A stretch of 64,000 bases of DNA from Chelatococcus albus (GTDB lineage Bacteria; Pseudomonadota; Alphaproteobacteria; Rhizobiales; Beijerinckiaceae): the NCBI RefSeq assembly GCF_030067675.1, contig NZ_JASJEV010000005.1, positions 1 through 64,000 on the forward strand, written 5' to 3'. The notes under the pieces are model-generated. The model was not told where the DNA came from. It was given only the letters and a program-made list of their open reading frames with translations, and did no database searches. Positions 1 to 8,457 of the stretch are shown one piece after another. A program made the position numbers and the translations under genes. Numbering within the stretch: position 1 is the stretch's first letter; every line of letters begins with the position of its first letter.

Positions 1-539
1 AGCTGCAGGAGCGCCTCGCCAAGCTCGCCGGCGGCGTCGCGGTGATCCGCGTCGGCGGCGCGACCGAGGTGGAGGTGCGGGAGCGCAAGGACCGCGTCGA
101 CGACGCCATGCACGCCACCAAGGCGGCGGTCGAGGAGGGGATCCTGCCCGGCGGCGGCGTGGCGCTGCTGCGGGCCGTCAAGGCGCTCGACGGCCTCAGG
201 GGCGAGAACGACGACCAGCGCACCGGCATCGAGATCGTGCGACGTGCGCTCCAGACCCCGGCCCGGCAGATCGCCATCAATGCCGGGGAGGACGGCTCGC
301 TGATCGTCGGCAAGATCCTTTCGAAGGCCGACTACGCCTTCGGCTTCGACGCCCAGACGGGCGAATACGGCGACCTGTTCAAGAAGGGCATCATCGACCC
401 GGCCAAGGTCGTGCGCACGGCGCTGCAGGACGCGGCCTCCGTCGCCGGCCTGCTCATCACCACCGAGGCCATGGTGGCGGAGCTCCCCAAGAAGCAGTCC
501 CCCGCACCGCCGATGCCGGGTGCCGGAATGGAGTTCTGA
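1..539 (+). CDS. groEL: GroEL chaperonin, C-terminal part (5' end outside window)
   Basis: The frame is already open at base 3 (reading [19 protein letters not shown]) and stops with TGA at 537-539, so only about the last 178 residues of a roughly 545-residue protein are present. The hallmark GroEL stretches are visible: [18 protein letters not shown] at the apical-intermediate boundary, [18 protein letters not shown] at the equatorial domain, and [14 protein letters not shown] followed by [12 protein letters not shown] near the end. The protein folds substrates in the cytosol as a double heptameric ring with GroES. The C-terminus ends MPGAGMEF, without the repeated GGM tail of E. coli GroEL, a variant found in some alphaproteobacterial paralogues. 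The groES partner, if linked, lies upstream of the window. Confidence 0.97.
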   Translation, partial: LQERLAKLAGGVAVIRVGGATEVEVRERKDRVDDAMHATKAAVEEGILPGGGVALLRAVKALDGLRGENDDQRTGIEIVRRALQTPARQIAINAGEDGSLIVGKILSKADYAFGFDAQTGEYGDLFKKGIIDPAKVVRTALQDAASVAGLLITTEAMVAELPKKQSPAPPMPGAGMEF

Positions 540-607
540 ACGGCCTGCCGCTGCGCGCGAAGCGCCGATGCACAGCAGAACGCGCAGTGTCGTGCGGAGA
601 ACACTTG

Positions 608-632
608 CAGGGGGCGGCTCGAACGCCCCCTG
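608..632. terminator. GC-rich hairpin after groEL, possible terminator
   Basis: A perfect 9-bp inverted repeat (CAGGGGGCG at 608-616, CGCCCCCTG at 624-632) with a 7-base loop lies 69 bases after the groEL stop. It is not followed by a run of T, so it is at best an atypical terminator. Confidence 0.35.
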
Positions 633-1302
633 TCCAGCGTTGCCCCTGGAGCCCCGCGTGCCGCCGCAAGGCTCCACTTCTTTGCCGGCGCGGCCGGTCG
701 GTCTCGCGCGGGCGATGAGCCCTCCGCTTACCCACCTGGTGTAGCCGAGCCTGATGTCTGCTCGCCGCCTCGATGATGAAGCCAGGTGCCCGGGGCGCGA
801 CGAAGGGGAACCCCCATGGTGTCTCGCCTCTTCGGAGTTGACCAGAAGGTCGGCGGTCGATCGGCCGCCGCCGCGCAGGCAAACTCATTCGCAGGGGCTT
901 TCCGTGAGCGCCATTGGCCAGTCCATTCACGCGGGCAGGTCCGTGCTTTCCGCCCCAGGCGAGCGCAGTCGCGATGCTGCTCGCACCCCGTCTGCGCGCC
1001 CGTGCCCCCTCCGGGTCGCCTGTCTTCCCTTCCCCTTGTCGGGCAACCTCCTGCCCCTGACGTCGTGACGGTGCAGGCCGGTTCCCAGGAGCCGGTCGAT
1101 GCCATCCTCGTCTGGGACGGGCCCGACGACGGAGATCGGTCTGGCCCTGCTCGGTTGGCAGGCCTGCGTCGCGCCCATCATCGACCTTACCGGGCGGTTC
1201 GGCGGCGTCGCGGCCTGCCGTGTGAGGCGAGTCACGATTGAAATTCCCCCTGTTTCCTGGGCTTCACCACGGTCTGGCTGGTCGAGCGGCTGGCCGCGGG
1301 CG
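633..1302. other. Long non-coding stretch between groEL and the exporter operon
   Basis: About 670 bases with no convincing gene. Reading frames on both strands are short, Arg/Pro-rich and show no recognisable domain, signal or conserved motif. No tRNA-like fold, terminal inverted repeat or phage attachment-like repeat was noticed. It is unusually long for this compact window and may be the decayed site of a lost gene or mobile element. Confidence 0.5.
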
Positions 1303-2457
1303 TCAGTCGAGCGTCTGGCGGAAGCGCAGGACAGCGATCGTCATGGCCACGAGCATCGCGGCCGCGAGCATCAGGGTGTCATATTGCAGGGTGGCGAGGT
1401 CCGTGCCCTTCAGCATGATGCCGCGCGTGATGCGCAGGTAGTGCGTGAGCGGCAACACCTCGCCAATCCACTGCGCCCAGCGCGGCATGCCGGCGAAAGG
1501 AAACATGAAGCCTGACAGCAGGATGTTCGGCAGGAAGAACATGAAGGCCATCTGCACGGCCTGGAGCTGGTTCTGCGCCACCGTCGAGAAGGTGTAGCCG
1601 ATCGACAGGTTCGTCGCGATGAAGAGCGTCGACAGCGCCGCGAGCAGCGCCAGGTTGCCGACGATGGGCACCCCGAACACGAGCGTGCCCGCACCGACGA
1701 TGATGGCCGCCTGGATGAAGCCCACACCCACATAGGGCAGGATCTTGCCGAGCATGATCTCGACCGGGCGGATGGGCATGGCAAGCAGCGATTCCATCGT
1801 GCCCCGCTCGCGCTCGCGCGTCACCGACAGGGCGGTGAAGATGAGCATGGTCATCGTCAGGATGATGCCGAGAAGCCCGGGCACGATATTGAGCTGCGTC
1901 ACCGCCGCCGGGTTGTAGCGGGCATGGGTGCGGATCTCGAAGGACGCCGGCGGCGCCTCATCCGGCAGGCCGCGCTCTCGCCTGAGGGCGGTGCGCACGA
2001 GGCCGTTGAGCGCGGCGAGCGCGCTGCCGGTGGCGACGGGATCGGTGGCATCGGCCGCGACGAGGAGCGCCGGCCGCTCGCCGCGGCGCAGCGCCCGCTC
2101 GAAATTCGCCGGGATCTCGACGCCGAACTGGGCCGTGCCGTCGGCGATCAGCCGGTCGAACTCGGCCTCCGTGCGCGCCTGCCGTACGAAGGAGAAATAG
2201 GCGGTGTTGCGCATCGCCGTGAGAATGGCGCGACCCACATCGCTCTCCTCCTGCATCAGCACGATTGCCGGCAGGTTTCGCGGATTGGTGTTGATGGCGT
2301 AGCCGAACAGGAGGAGCTGCATCAGCGGGATGAGGATCATCGTGGCGAAGGTGATGCGGTCGCGCCGGAGCTGCAGCAGTTCCTTCACCAGCATCGCCCA
2401 GGTGCGGCGCAGGAAGCCGCCGTCCCTCTCGCCTGCGCCAGCCCTTCCCCCGTTCAT
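1303..2457 (-). CDS. ABC-2 type transporter permease (YbhS/YbhR type)
   Basis: A 384-residue inner-membrane permease. After a cytosolic N-terminus (LVKELLQLRRDRITFA) there is one membrane helix (about residues 35-55), a large periplasmic domain of about 150 residues, and then five or so helices from about residue 195 on (GLLGIILTMTMLIFTALSV onward). RERERGTMESLLAMPIRP is the typical coupling segment of the ABC2_membrane family. It pairs with the ATPase encoded just upstream, whose stop overlaps its start by 4 bases, so the two are translationally coupled. Related YbhFSR exporters use two permeases; only one is found here, so it probably acts as a homodimer. The substrate cannot be read from sequence, but the TetR regulator and membrane-fusion partner suggest drug or toxic-compound export. 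Confidence 0.9.
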   Translation of the reverse strand: MNGGRAGAGERDGGFLRRTWAMLVKELLQLRRDRITFATMILIPLMQLLLFGYAINTNPRNLPAIVLMQEESDVGRAILTAMRNTAYFSFVRQARTEAEFDRLIADGTAQFGVEIPANFERALRRGERPALLVAADATDPVATGSALAALNGLVRTALRRERGLPDEAPPASFEIRTHARYNPAAVTQLNIVPGLLGIILTMTMLIFTALSVTRERERGTMESLLAMPIRPVEIMLGKILPYVGVGFIQAAIIVGAGTLVFGVPIVGNLALLAALSTLFIATNLSIGYTFSTVAQNQLQAVQMAFMFFLPNILLSGFMFPFAGMPRWAQWIGEVLPLTHYLRITRGIMLKGTDLATLQYDTLMLAAAMLVAMTIAVLRFRQTLD

Positions 2458-3428
2458 CGGAAATTGTCCTCGGCCCTGCTCATGAGGTCGATGAACACGT
2501 CCTCGAGCGTCGCCCTGTCGGGCCGCCAGCTGAGCGCCGGATCGCTCCGATAGGGAGCGATCGCCGCCTCGAGCAGCGCCTTGTCGCGGCCGGCCACGTG
2601 CAGGTTGGCGCCGAAGGGCGCCACCATGTCGACGCCCGGAGTCCGGGCGAGCCGGGCACCGAGGTCGTTGAGCCCCACCCCCGAGACGGTCCAGGTAGAG
2701 AGCCCCGAGGCGCGCACAACCTCCTCCACGCCGCCACGGGCGAGCAGCACGCCATAGGCGATATAGGCGATGGCGTGGCAGCGCTCGGCCTCGTCCATGT
2801 AGTGCGTCGAGACGAGCACCGTGAGGCCGTCGGCGGCCAGCGCGTGGATCTCGTTCCAGAAGTCGCGCCGCGCCTTGGGGTCGACGCCGGCTGTCGGCTC
2901 GTCGAGCAGGAGGAGCTGCGGATCGGGCAGGATGCAGGTGCCAAGCGCGAGTCGCTGCTTCCAGCCGCCGGAGAGCGTGCCGGCGAGCTGCTCGCTCCGC
3001 CCCTCGAGGCCGAGACGCGCGATCGCCGCGCGCGCCGCCCCGACCGGGTCGGAGAGCCCGTAGACGCGGCCGACGAATTCCAGGTTCTCGCGGACGGAGA
3101 GGTCCTCGTAGAGGCTGAAGCGCTGCGTCATGTAGCCGACGTAACGCTTGATGGCGCGGCTCTCGGTGCGGATGTCGTAGCCGAGGCAGGTCCCGCCGCC
3201 GGCGTCGGGCGTCAGCAGGCCACAGAGCATGCGGATCGTGGTCGTCTTGCCGGAACCGTTCGGCCCGAGGAAGCCGTAGATCTGGCCACGCCGCACCTGC
3301 ATGGACAGGTCGCGGACCACCGTGCGGTCGCCGAAACGCTTGGTCAGACCGTGGACGTCGATGACGACATCCGGCCCGGCCGCAGGCGCCGGTGCATCCG
3401 CCCGCGCATCATCGGCTGAGCCCATCAC
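2454..3428 (-). CDS. ABC transporter ATP-binding protein of the exporter operon
   Basis: A 324-residue cytosolic ATPase with Walker A GPNGSGKTT, Q-loop region YMTQRFSLYEDL, ABC signature LSGGWKQRL, Walker B LLLLDEPTAGVD and the switch His in VLVSTHYMDEAERC. The last 90 residues form an accessory domain typical of ABC-2 exporter ATPases. It energises the permease that follows it. Its ATG at 3428 lies inside the 3' end of the membrane-fusion gene (about 20-base overlap); ATGATG at the start gives two adjacent candidate codons. Position within tetR-hlyD-ATPase-permease indicates one transcript. Confidence 0.94.
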   Translation of the reverse strand: MMGSADDARADAPAPAAGPDVVIDVHGLTKRFGDRTVVRDLSMQVRRGQIYGFLGPNGSGKTTTIRMLCGLLTPDAGGGTCLGYDIRTESRAIKRYVGYMTQRFSLYEDLSVRENLEFVGRVYGLSDPVGAARAAIARLGLEGRSEQLAGTLSGGWKQRLALGTCILPDPQLLLLDEPTAGVDPKARRDFWNEIHALAADGLTVLVSTHYMDEAERCHAIAYIAYGVLLARGGVEEVVRASGLSTWTVSGVGLNDLGARLARTPGVDMVAPFGANLHVAGRDKALLEAAIAPYRSDPALSWRPDRATLEDVFIDLMSRAEDNFR

Positions 3429-4398
3429 TCGCCTCCTGCCCCCGCCCCTCGACCAGCATCACGCTGACGGGCTGGCCCACCCGGAACTTCGTCGGCTCGT
3501 CTGGCCGCGCCTCGATCATGAAGACGAGCTTCGCCCGCTCCTCCAGTGAGTAGATGACCGGCGGCGTGTATTCCGCCTCGCGCGCGATGAAGCTGATCCG
3601 TGCGGTCAGCCCGCCCGCGCATCCGTCGCAGGTGACCGAGACCACGCCGCCTGGAGCGATGCGCGGCAGGAGCGCCTGCGGCACGAAGAAGCGCACTTTG
3701 AGATTGGCCGGCGGCAGGAGGGCGACCGCCGGGCGCCCGGCCGGGACGACCTCGCCCGGGCGGAAATAGACCTGTTCGACCGTGCCGGCTGCCGGCGCCG
3801 CGAGCGTGCGCCGCGACAGGCGCTGCTCGGCCGCCACGAGCTGGCCCTCCGCCACGTCGACTGCCTGGCGGGCGGCGGCGATGTCGAGCTCGTGGCTCGC
3901 GAGCTCGCCGACGACGATCTGGCGCTGCACCTCCTCGAGGGCGGCCCTGTTCTGGTCGCGCGTCGCCTGGGCCGTTTCGAGGTTTGCCTTGCTCGTGTTG
4001 CCCTGGGCATAGAGCTTCTGCTGGCGTTCCAGCTCCGTCTGCGACAGTTCGAGGGCCACCCGCGCCCGGGCCTCGGTGGCGCGCAGGACCTCGATTTCCT
4101 GCGGCCGCTTCTGGGCCGCCTGCAGGCGCTCGAGCCGCGCCCTTGCCTCGGCGAGCGCAGCCTTTGCCTGATCGCGCGCCGCCAGCTCCAGCGTATCGTC
4201 GACGGAGAAAAGGATCTGTCCCTGCTCGACGCGGTCCCCTTCCGCGACGGACAGCGCGACGAGCCGCCCCGGGTCGTCCGGGCCGACGAAGACGAGATTC
4301 GCCTCGACATAGCCTTGGAAGACCGATTGTCCGCTCTCCTGGCAGCCGAGAAGGCCGCCGGTGAGGACCAGCAGGCGCAGAAGCCGAGCGACGTTCAC
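3409..4398 (-). CDS. HlyD-type membrane-fusion protein, predicted lipoprotein
   Basis: A periplasmic adaptor of the exporter, 329 residues from the GTG at 4398. This start is preferred because GTGA overlaps the TGA of the tetR gene by 4 bases and because it is followed at once by a lipoprotein signal (hydrophobic core, then LTGGLLGC with Cys19 as lipidation site). The frame stays open upstream to 4635 but that part is Arg-rich shadow of tetR. Then follow a barrel-sandwich half (GRLVALSVAEGDRVEQGQIL), a long alpha-helical coiled-coil hairpin of about residues 70-170 (rich in Ala, Arg, Glu, Gln), the second half-motif (GTVEQVYFRPGEVVPAGRP) and a beta-barrel domain. It should link the inner-membrane pump to an outer-membrane channel encoded elsewhere. 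Confidence 0.9.
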   Translation of the reverse strand: MNVARLLRLLVLTGGLLGCQESGQSVFQGYVEANLVFVGPDDPGRLVALSVAEGDRVEQGQILFSVDDTLELAARDQAKAALAEARARLERLQAAQKRPQEIEVLRATEARARVALELSQTELERQQKLYAQGNTSKANLETAQATRDQNRAALEEVQRQIVVGELASHELDIAAARQAVDVAEGQLVAAEQRLSRRTLAAPAAGTVEQVYFRPGEVVPAGRPAVALLPPANLKVRFFVPQALLPRIAPGGVVSVTCDGCAGGLTARISFIAREAEYTPPVIYSLEERAKLVFMIEARPDEPTKFRVGQPVSVMLVEGRGQEASDGLSR

Positions 4399-5042
4399 GA
4401 ATCCCTCCGCGCGAGGCCACGCACCAGAATATCCACATGGGCGTCGAGCAAGGCGCGCGTGTCGAGCTTGTCGAAGCGATCGAACAGCGCCCCCCAGATG
4501 ACCGCGACAAGCATCGGCGCCGGCAGGAGTTGCGGGAAACGCTCCAAGGCGTCGGACGCGAACTCGCCGCGTGCGACAGCTCGCGCTCCGACCGCGCGGA
4601 TGATGGCGAGGCCGCGCGACACGACCTCGCGCCAATAGAATTCGGACAGCCAGGGAAACCGCGGCCCCTCGGCGATGATGAGACGCAGGAGGTCCTTTCG
4701 CCGTGTCTGCAGGATCTCGCGGTCCATCAGCTCGGCGATCATGTGCAGAAGATCGCCTGTCGACCCTGCGAAGCTCGGCAGGAGCCCCTCCACACGCGTG
4801 ATCACCGGACCCACGGCCTCGCGCAGCAGCGCTTGGAAGAGGTGCTCCTTGTCGCGGAAGTAGAGATAGATGGTACCCTTGGCGACCCCGGCCCTCGCCG
4901 CGATGTCGTCGAGCCGGGCCGCCGCAAAGCCCTTGGCCAGGAAGACCTCGAGCGCTGCATCAAGGACGGCGCGCTGCCGTGCTTCCGCATTGCCGCGCCG
5001 CCCCCTGCTGCGGAGAGACGTTTCCCGAGGTCTGCGTTCCAT
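4395..5042 (-). CDS. TetR/AcrR family regulator of the exporter operon
   Basis: A 215-residue repressor. The N-terminal helix-turn-helix is clear at about residues 22-68 (RQRAVLDAALEVFLAKGFAA, then DDIAARAGVAKGTIYLYF, the classical TetR recognition helix). The remaining 140 residues are the helical ligand-binding and dimer domain, with no assignable ligand. It is the first gene of the operon and overlaps the adaptor gene by 4 bases. A palindrome of the kind TetR proteins bind sits 10 bases in front of its start codon, so it very likely represses its own operon and releases it when a ligand is bound. Confidence 0.93.
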   Translation of the reverse strand: MERRPRETSLRSRGRRGNAEARQRAVLDAALEVFLAKGFAAARLDDIAARAGVAKGTIYLYFRDKEHLFQALLREAVGPVITRVEGLLPSFAGSTGDLLHMIAELMDREILQTRRKDLLRLIIAEGPRFPWLSEFYWREVVSRGLAIIRAVGARAVARGEFASDALERFPQLLPAPMLVAVIWGALFDRFDKLDTRALLDAHVDILVRGLARRDS

Positions 5043-5051
5043 CGCGACGCT

Positions 5052-5071
5052 ATGACTGACTGGTCAGTCAT
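5052..5071. promoter_or_regulatory. Palindromic TetR operator
   Basis: Two 9-base arms, ATGACTGAC and GTCAGTCAT, are perfect inverted copies separated by TG. Each arm also holds an internal TGAC repeat. The element lies 10 bases upstream of the tetR start codon, where it would overlap the promoter or the first transcribed bases. Perfect symmetry, length and position match operators of TetR-family repressors; binding by the adjacent TetR is inference. Confidence 0.8.
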
Positions 5072-5241
5072 TAATAACTGACGATGTGGCGTTTGTCACG
5101 TCTCTCCTCGCACTTTGCGACCTGCTCGGGCCGCTTCCTGCGCCGCCGGCGCCCGAGTGCGGTCCTTCTCGGGCAGCCTCTCGCCGTTGCTTGCGCGGGT
5201 GATAAGGTGACGTTAGGGAAGGTTCAGGGATTGGGCGTGTC

Positions 5242-5982
5242 GTGGGGATCACGGTGTCCGCATATGCGCGCGGGGGCCGTCGGCTCGGTCCGACAGCCAC
5301 TGTAGCGGCGCTTCTCGCTGCTTCGACCGCATCGGCGCAGCCGGCCTATCCGTCGTGGGTGTTCTTCGGCTCAGCCGAGGGCGGCACCTCGGGCTTTGCC
5401 TCGGCGGGCTTCAAGCGCGGCCTGACGGGCGGCCTCTACGAGCCGGGCCTCTTCCTCCAGGGCTCGCTCGGCAGCGGCAACTACAGCTACCGCTCGCGCG
5501 TCGTCGAAGGCGGACGGGCCACCGGGCGTGTCCTCGGTGCGAGCCTTATGCCGGGCGCGCAGTGGTCGGCCGGCAACACGACCTTCGGCTTCTTCGTCGG
5601 CCCCGAGATCGAGCGCCATTGGCTCACACCGCCCGACCCTGACAACAGGGCGCGCGGCACGCGTTGGGGACTGCGCGGCCAGATCGACATCTGGTCGCAC
5701 CCTACGCCGCGGACGCTCGTGACGGCGACGCTCATCGGCGGCACCGCAGCACCCCACCTGTGGAGCAGATTATCCGCCGGCTATCGCCTGTTCGAAGCCT
5801 TCTATTTCGGTCCCGAGGCAAGTGCCTACGCCAGTCCGGACTACCGGGAACTGCGCCTCGGCCTGCATGCGACCGGCCTGACGCTCCGCGGCCTGACCTT
5901 TCGCCTGTCGGGCGGATTGCGCATCGACAGCGACGACAGGACCGGCGCCTATGCCGGCCTGACGACGCACGCGAGCTATTGA
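5242..5982 (+). CDS. bcsS: BcsS-like cellulose biosynthesis outer-membrane protein
   Basis: A 246-residue exported protein. The N-terminus has a signal peptide (TATVAALLAASTASA, cleavage near residue 32). The mature part is made of alternating short strands rich in Gly, Tyr and Phe (WVFFGSAEGGTSGFASAGFKR, FYFGPEASAYASPDYRELRLGLH), as expected of a small outer-membrane barrel. The overall pattern resembles the BcsS family of Hyphomicrobiales, linked to cellulose synthesis; the assignment is from memory of the family. Start is GTG at 5242 or GTG at 5254, since no in-frame ATG precedes the signal peptide. No bcsA, bcsB or bcsZ lies next to it, so it is an isolated gene. It is divergent from tetR and its stop codon lies in a 15-bp tandem duplication. 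Confidence 0.65.
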   Translation: MGITVSAYARGGRRLGPTATVAALLAASTASAQPAYPSWVFFGSAEGGTSGFASAGFKRGLTGGLYEPGLFLQGSLGSGNYSYRSRVVEGGRATGRVLGASLMPGAQWSAGNTTFGFFVGPEIERHWLTPPDPDNRARGTRWGLRGQIDIWSHPTPRTLVTATLIGGTAAPHLWSRLSAGYRLFEAFYFGPEASAYASPDYRELRLGLHATGLTLRGLTFRLSGGLRIDSDDRTGAYAGLTTHASY

Positions 5983-6009
5983 GGAGATCCCGAATGAGGA
6001 GATCCCGAA
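5980..6009. repeat. Perfect 15-bp tandem duplication at the bcsS stop codon
   Basis: TGAGGAGATCCCGAA occurs twice without a gap (5980-5994 and 5995-6009). The first copy contains the bcsS stop codon TGA. This looks like a recent slippage duplication. Confidence 0.9.
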
Positions 6010-6024
6010 CGATCGGTCATGCAC

Positions 6025-6621
6025 CTACCCCTCGCCGCGGCGCAGCGCGGCCAGCGCCTCGGGCGTGTCGACGTCCATCGCAACCGCAGTGTCGTCGATC
6101 GGCACGGCAAGCACGTCCTGGCGATGTACGAGCAGTCGACGCGCCCCTTCGTCCCCGCTCAGTGCCTCGACCTCGGCGAATATCCGTCGCGCCAGCAGCA
6201 CCGGGTTGCCCCACTCGCCGGACAGTGTCGGCACGACGGCCGCCACATCCGGCCGGGCCTCGAAGGCCGCGACGAGGGCATCGATGATCCGGCCGGACAC
6301 ACGCGGCATGTCCGCGAGCATGACCACGGCTCCTGCCGCCGTGTCCGGCAGTGCCGCGAGGCCCACGTCGAGCGACGTCGAGAGGCCGGTGGCAAAGGCC
6401 GGGTTGTGCGTGAAGGCAACGGACAGCCCGGCGAGTGCGGCGCGCACCGCGTCGGCATCATGGCCCGTGACGACAACCACCGGCCGCGCTGTCGAGGCGA
6501 GCGCCGCCTCGGCCGCATGGCGCACGAGCGGCTTGCCGCCGAGCGTCTGGATGAGCTTGTTCGGCCCGCCCATGCGCGTCGAGCGGCCGGCGGCGAGAAC
6601 GATGGCTCCGACCGCGCTCAC
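6025..6621 (-). CDS. MobA/MocA-like nucleotidyltransferase for the molybdenum cofactor
   Basis: A 198-residue single-domain nucleotidyltransferase. The N-terminal loop AIVLAAGRSTRMGGPNKLI is the (L)AAGxSxRMG...K nucleotide-binding motif, and VVMLADMPRVS supplies the metal-binding Asp. Members next to molybdenum hydroxylase genes attach CMP (MocA) or GMP (MobA) to molybdopterin; with an XdhC-type chaperone present the cytosine form is the likely product, since cox-type enzymes use the cytosine dinucleotide. Its ATG overlaps the stop of the molybdopterin-binding gene by 4 bases. It is the last gene of the cox region. Confidence 0.85.
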   Translation of the reverse strand: MSAVGAIVLAAGRSTRMGGPNKLIQTLGGKPLVRHAAEAALASTARPVVVVTGHDADAVRAALAGLSVAFTHNPAFATGLSTSLDVGLAALPDTAAGAVVMLADMPRVSGRIIDALVAAFEARPDVAAVVPTLSGEWGNPVLLARRIFAEVEALSGDEGARRLLVHRQDVLAVPIDDTAVAMDVDTPEALAALRRGEG

Positions 6622-7682
6622 GGTTGCTCGCGGCCGGCCGGCGAGGCCGCCGGTTCACCGTCCTCTTCCATCTGCGCGCCGCCCGCGCGCGGCTGCGGCC
6701 GCGACACGATCTCCATGAGCAGCCCGCCGACGCCGAGCGCCATGATGTCGGCCCGCGTCACGGCAAGCCCCGCCAGCAGGCGGTGCAGCACCCAGTCGAA
6801 CCCGTTCTCCTTCGGCGAGCGGGCACAGCCCGGCGCGCCGATCACCGGCTTGCCTGCGAGCTCGCCGATGAGCAGGAGGTTGCCGGGATCGACCGGCATA
6901 CCGAGATGGTGCACGCGCCCGCCTGCAGCCTCGATGGCGGCGGGCACGACGTCCTTGCGGTCGGCCACGGCCGAGGCACCGAAGACGACGAGGAGATCGA
7001 CACCGGAGCGTGCGAGGCGTGTGAGTTCGGCAGCGAGCGCCCCCGCCTCGTGCGGCGTGCGGTACTCCTCCGTGATACCTGCCCCGGACGGGGCCAGGCG
7101 CTCCGTGAGCACGCCGAGCGTCTTGTCGATGACGCTCTCCTTCAACCCCGGCAGGCGTGTGGAAACGACGCCGACCGAGCGCAGGCGATAGGGCGCAACG
7201 GACAAGGCCGGCCCCGCCGCCCGCGCCGCATCCTCCGCCCGCTGCAGGACCTCGCCGGAGATCGCGTAGGGGATGATCTTGACGGTGGCGACCATTTCGC
7301 CGGCGACGACGGGCTTGTAGGCCGGCAGGGTCGCGACGGTCACGGCCTCGTCGACGGTATTGATCGCGTCGATGGCCTCGCGCAAGGCGACGAGCACCCC
7401 CGCCTCGCCCGCGAAGAGGTTCGAACGGCCGGTGAACGGCGCCTCCACGCGCACGCCCGGCCCGGCGATGGCGCCGGCGAGGCTGAGCGCGGCCTCGTCT
7501 TCGCCCACGTCTCCCGGCTCGAGCCGCGCCACCGTGACGGTCGCGACGCCGTGCGCGCGCAGATGCATCACGTCCTCAGCCGTCAGGCGCTTGCCCTTCT
7601 TGATGGCGAGGCCGTCGACCCGCACGGAATGCGCGGCGATCGCGCCCTCCGCCTCGTCGACCACCAAAGGACCGAACTTCAT
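6618..7682 (-). CDS. Molybdopterin-binding (MoeA/MogA-like) protein
   Basis: A 354-residue cytosolic protein. The N-terminal part (MKFGPLVVDEAEGAIAAHSVRVDGLAIKK) and C-terminal part (DLLVVFGASAVADRKDVVPAAIEAAGGRV, a MoCF-type fold, then GKPVIGAPGCARSPKENGF) match the molybdopterin-binding proteins that accompany XdhC and MocA in cox clusters. The exact reaction is not established; a role in inserting or activating the molybdenum cofactor is inferred from family and place. Start ATG at 7682 overlaps the upstream TGA as ATGA; the reading frame extends further upstream but only as shadow of that gene. Confidence 0.82.
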   Translation of the reverse strand: MKFGPLVVDEAEGAIAAHSVRVDGLAIKKGKRLTAEDVMHLRAHGVATVTVARLEPGDVGEDEAALSLAGAIAGPGVRVEAPFTGRSNLFAGEAGVLVALREAIDAINTVDEAVTVATLPAYKPVVAGEMVATVKIIPYAISGEVLQRAEDAARAAGPALSVAPYRLRSVGVVSTRLPGLKESVIDKTLGVLTERLAPSGAGITEEYRTPHEAGALAAELTRLARSGVDLLVVFGASAVADRKDVVPAAIEAAGGRVHHLGMPVDPGNLLLIGELAGKPVIGAPGCARSPKENGFDWVLHRLLAGLAVTRADIMALGVGGLLMEIVSRPQPRAGGAQMEEDGEPAASPAGREQP

Positions 7683-8380
7683 GCTTCTGCCTGTGCTCCA
7701 GCCGGCCCGAGCCGAAGGGCGGCGACGATCTCGCCGAGGATCGAAAGGGCGATCTCCGCCGGGCTCACCGCCCCGATCGAAAGGCCGATAGGCGCCCTGA
7801 TGCGCGCGATGGCGCCTTCGTCGAAGCCCGCCGCAGCGAGCCGGGCCACCCGCTTGGCGTGCGTCTTCCGCGAGCCGAGCGCCCCGACGTAGAAGCACTC
7901 GCTCCTGAGTGCCGCAGCGAGCGCCGGATCGTCGATCTTGGGGTCGTGGGTCAGCGCCGCGAAGGCAGTATAGCGGTCGAGCCCGAGCCTGGGCAGCACC
8001 TCGTCCGGCCATTCAGCGAACAGCGGCACGCCCGGGAAGCGCTCGGGCGTGGCGAAGGCGGTGCGCGGGTCGACGATCGTCACATCGAGGTCGAGCGCCC
8101 GCGCCATCGGGATCATCGCCTGGCTCACGTGCACCGCCCCGACGACGACGAGGCGCACGGGCGGCACCTGCACGGTGAGGAAGAGGCGGCGCCCATCTGC
8201 CTCTACCATGCCGCTGCGGCCAAGGCGAAGCCGTTCGCGCAACACGTCGGCCATCGGATCTCCGGCGATCTCCGCCTCGCGCACGAGCCGCTGCCCACCA
8301 CCCTCGACATCAGTGACGAGGACGGCCGCGCGCCGAGCGGCCCGCTCGGCATTGAGGGTGGAGAGCAGATCGAGCTTCAT
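7679..8380 (-). CDS. XdhC family protein, C-terminal (Rossmann) domain type
   Basis: A 233-residue protein with the XdhC_C domain: RLVVVGAVHVSQAMIPMARALDLDVTIVDPRTAFATPERFPG is the dinucleotide-binding stretch, AFAALTHDPKIDDPAL and FYVGALGSRKTHAKRVARL follow, and RIRAPIGLSIGAVSPAEIALSI closes it. XdhC proteins bind the sulfurated molybdenum cofactor and hand it to xanthine dehydrogenase or CO-dehydrogenase-type enzymes. Here the family's two domains are in separate genes: the N-terminal CoxI-like domain lies at 9213-9536, with a LysE-type gene between. This gene overlaps the molybdopterin-binding gene by 4 bases. Confidence 0.88.
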   Translation of the reverse strand: MKLDLLSTLNAERAARRAAVLVTDVEGGGQRLVREAEIAGDPMADVLRERLRLGRSGMVEADGRRLFLTVQVPPVRLVVVGAVHVSQAMIPMARALDLDVTIVDPRTAFATPERFPGVPLFAEWPDEVLPRLGLDRYTAFAALTHDPKIDDPALAAALRSECFYVGALGSRKTHAKRVARLAAAGFDEGAIARIRAPIGLSIGAVSPAEIALSILGEIVAALRLGPAGAQAEA

Positions 8381-8457
8381 GCCTTGCGCCCGTCAAACCA
8401 TGGGGAGGAGGATCAGCCCCAGCCCGTCGCGCGGCGCAGCGCCCCGCGAGACCGTCT

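Noticed and set aside
457-930. 157-codon minus-strand frame overlapping the end of groEL
   Set aside because: No motif, poor start and overlap with groEL; probably non-coding.
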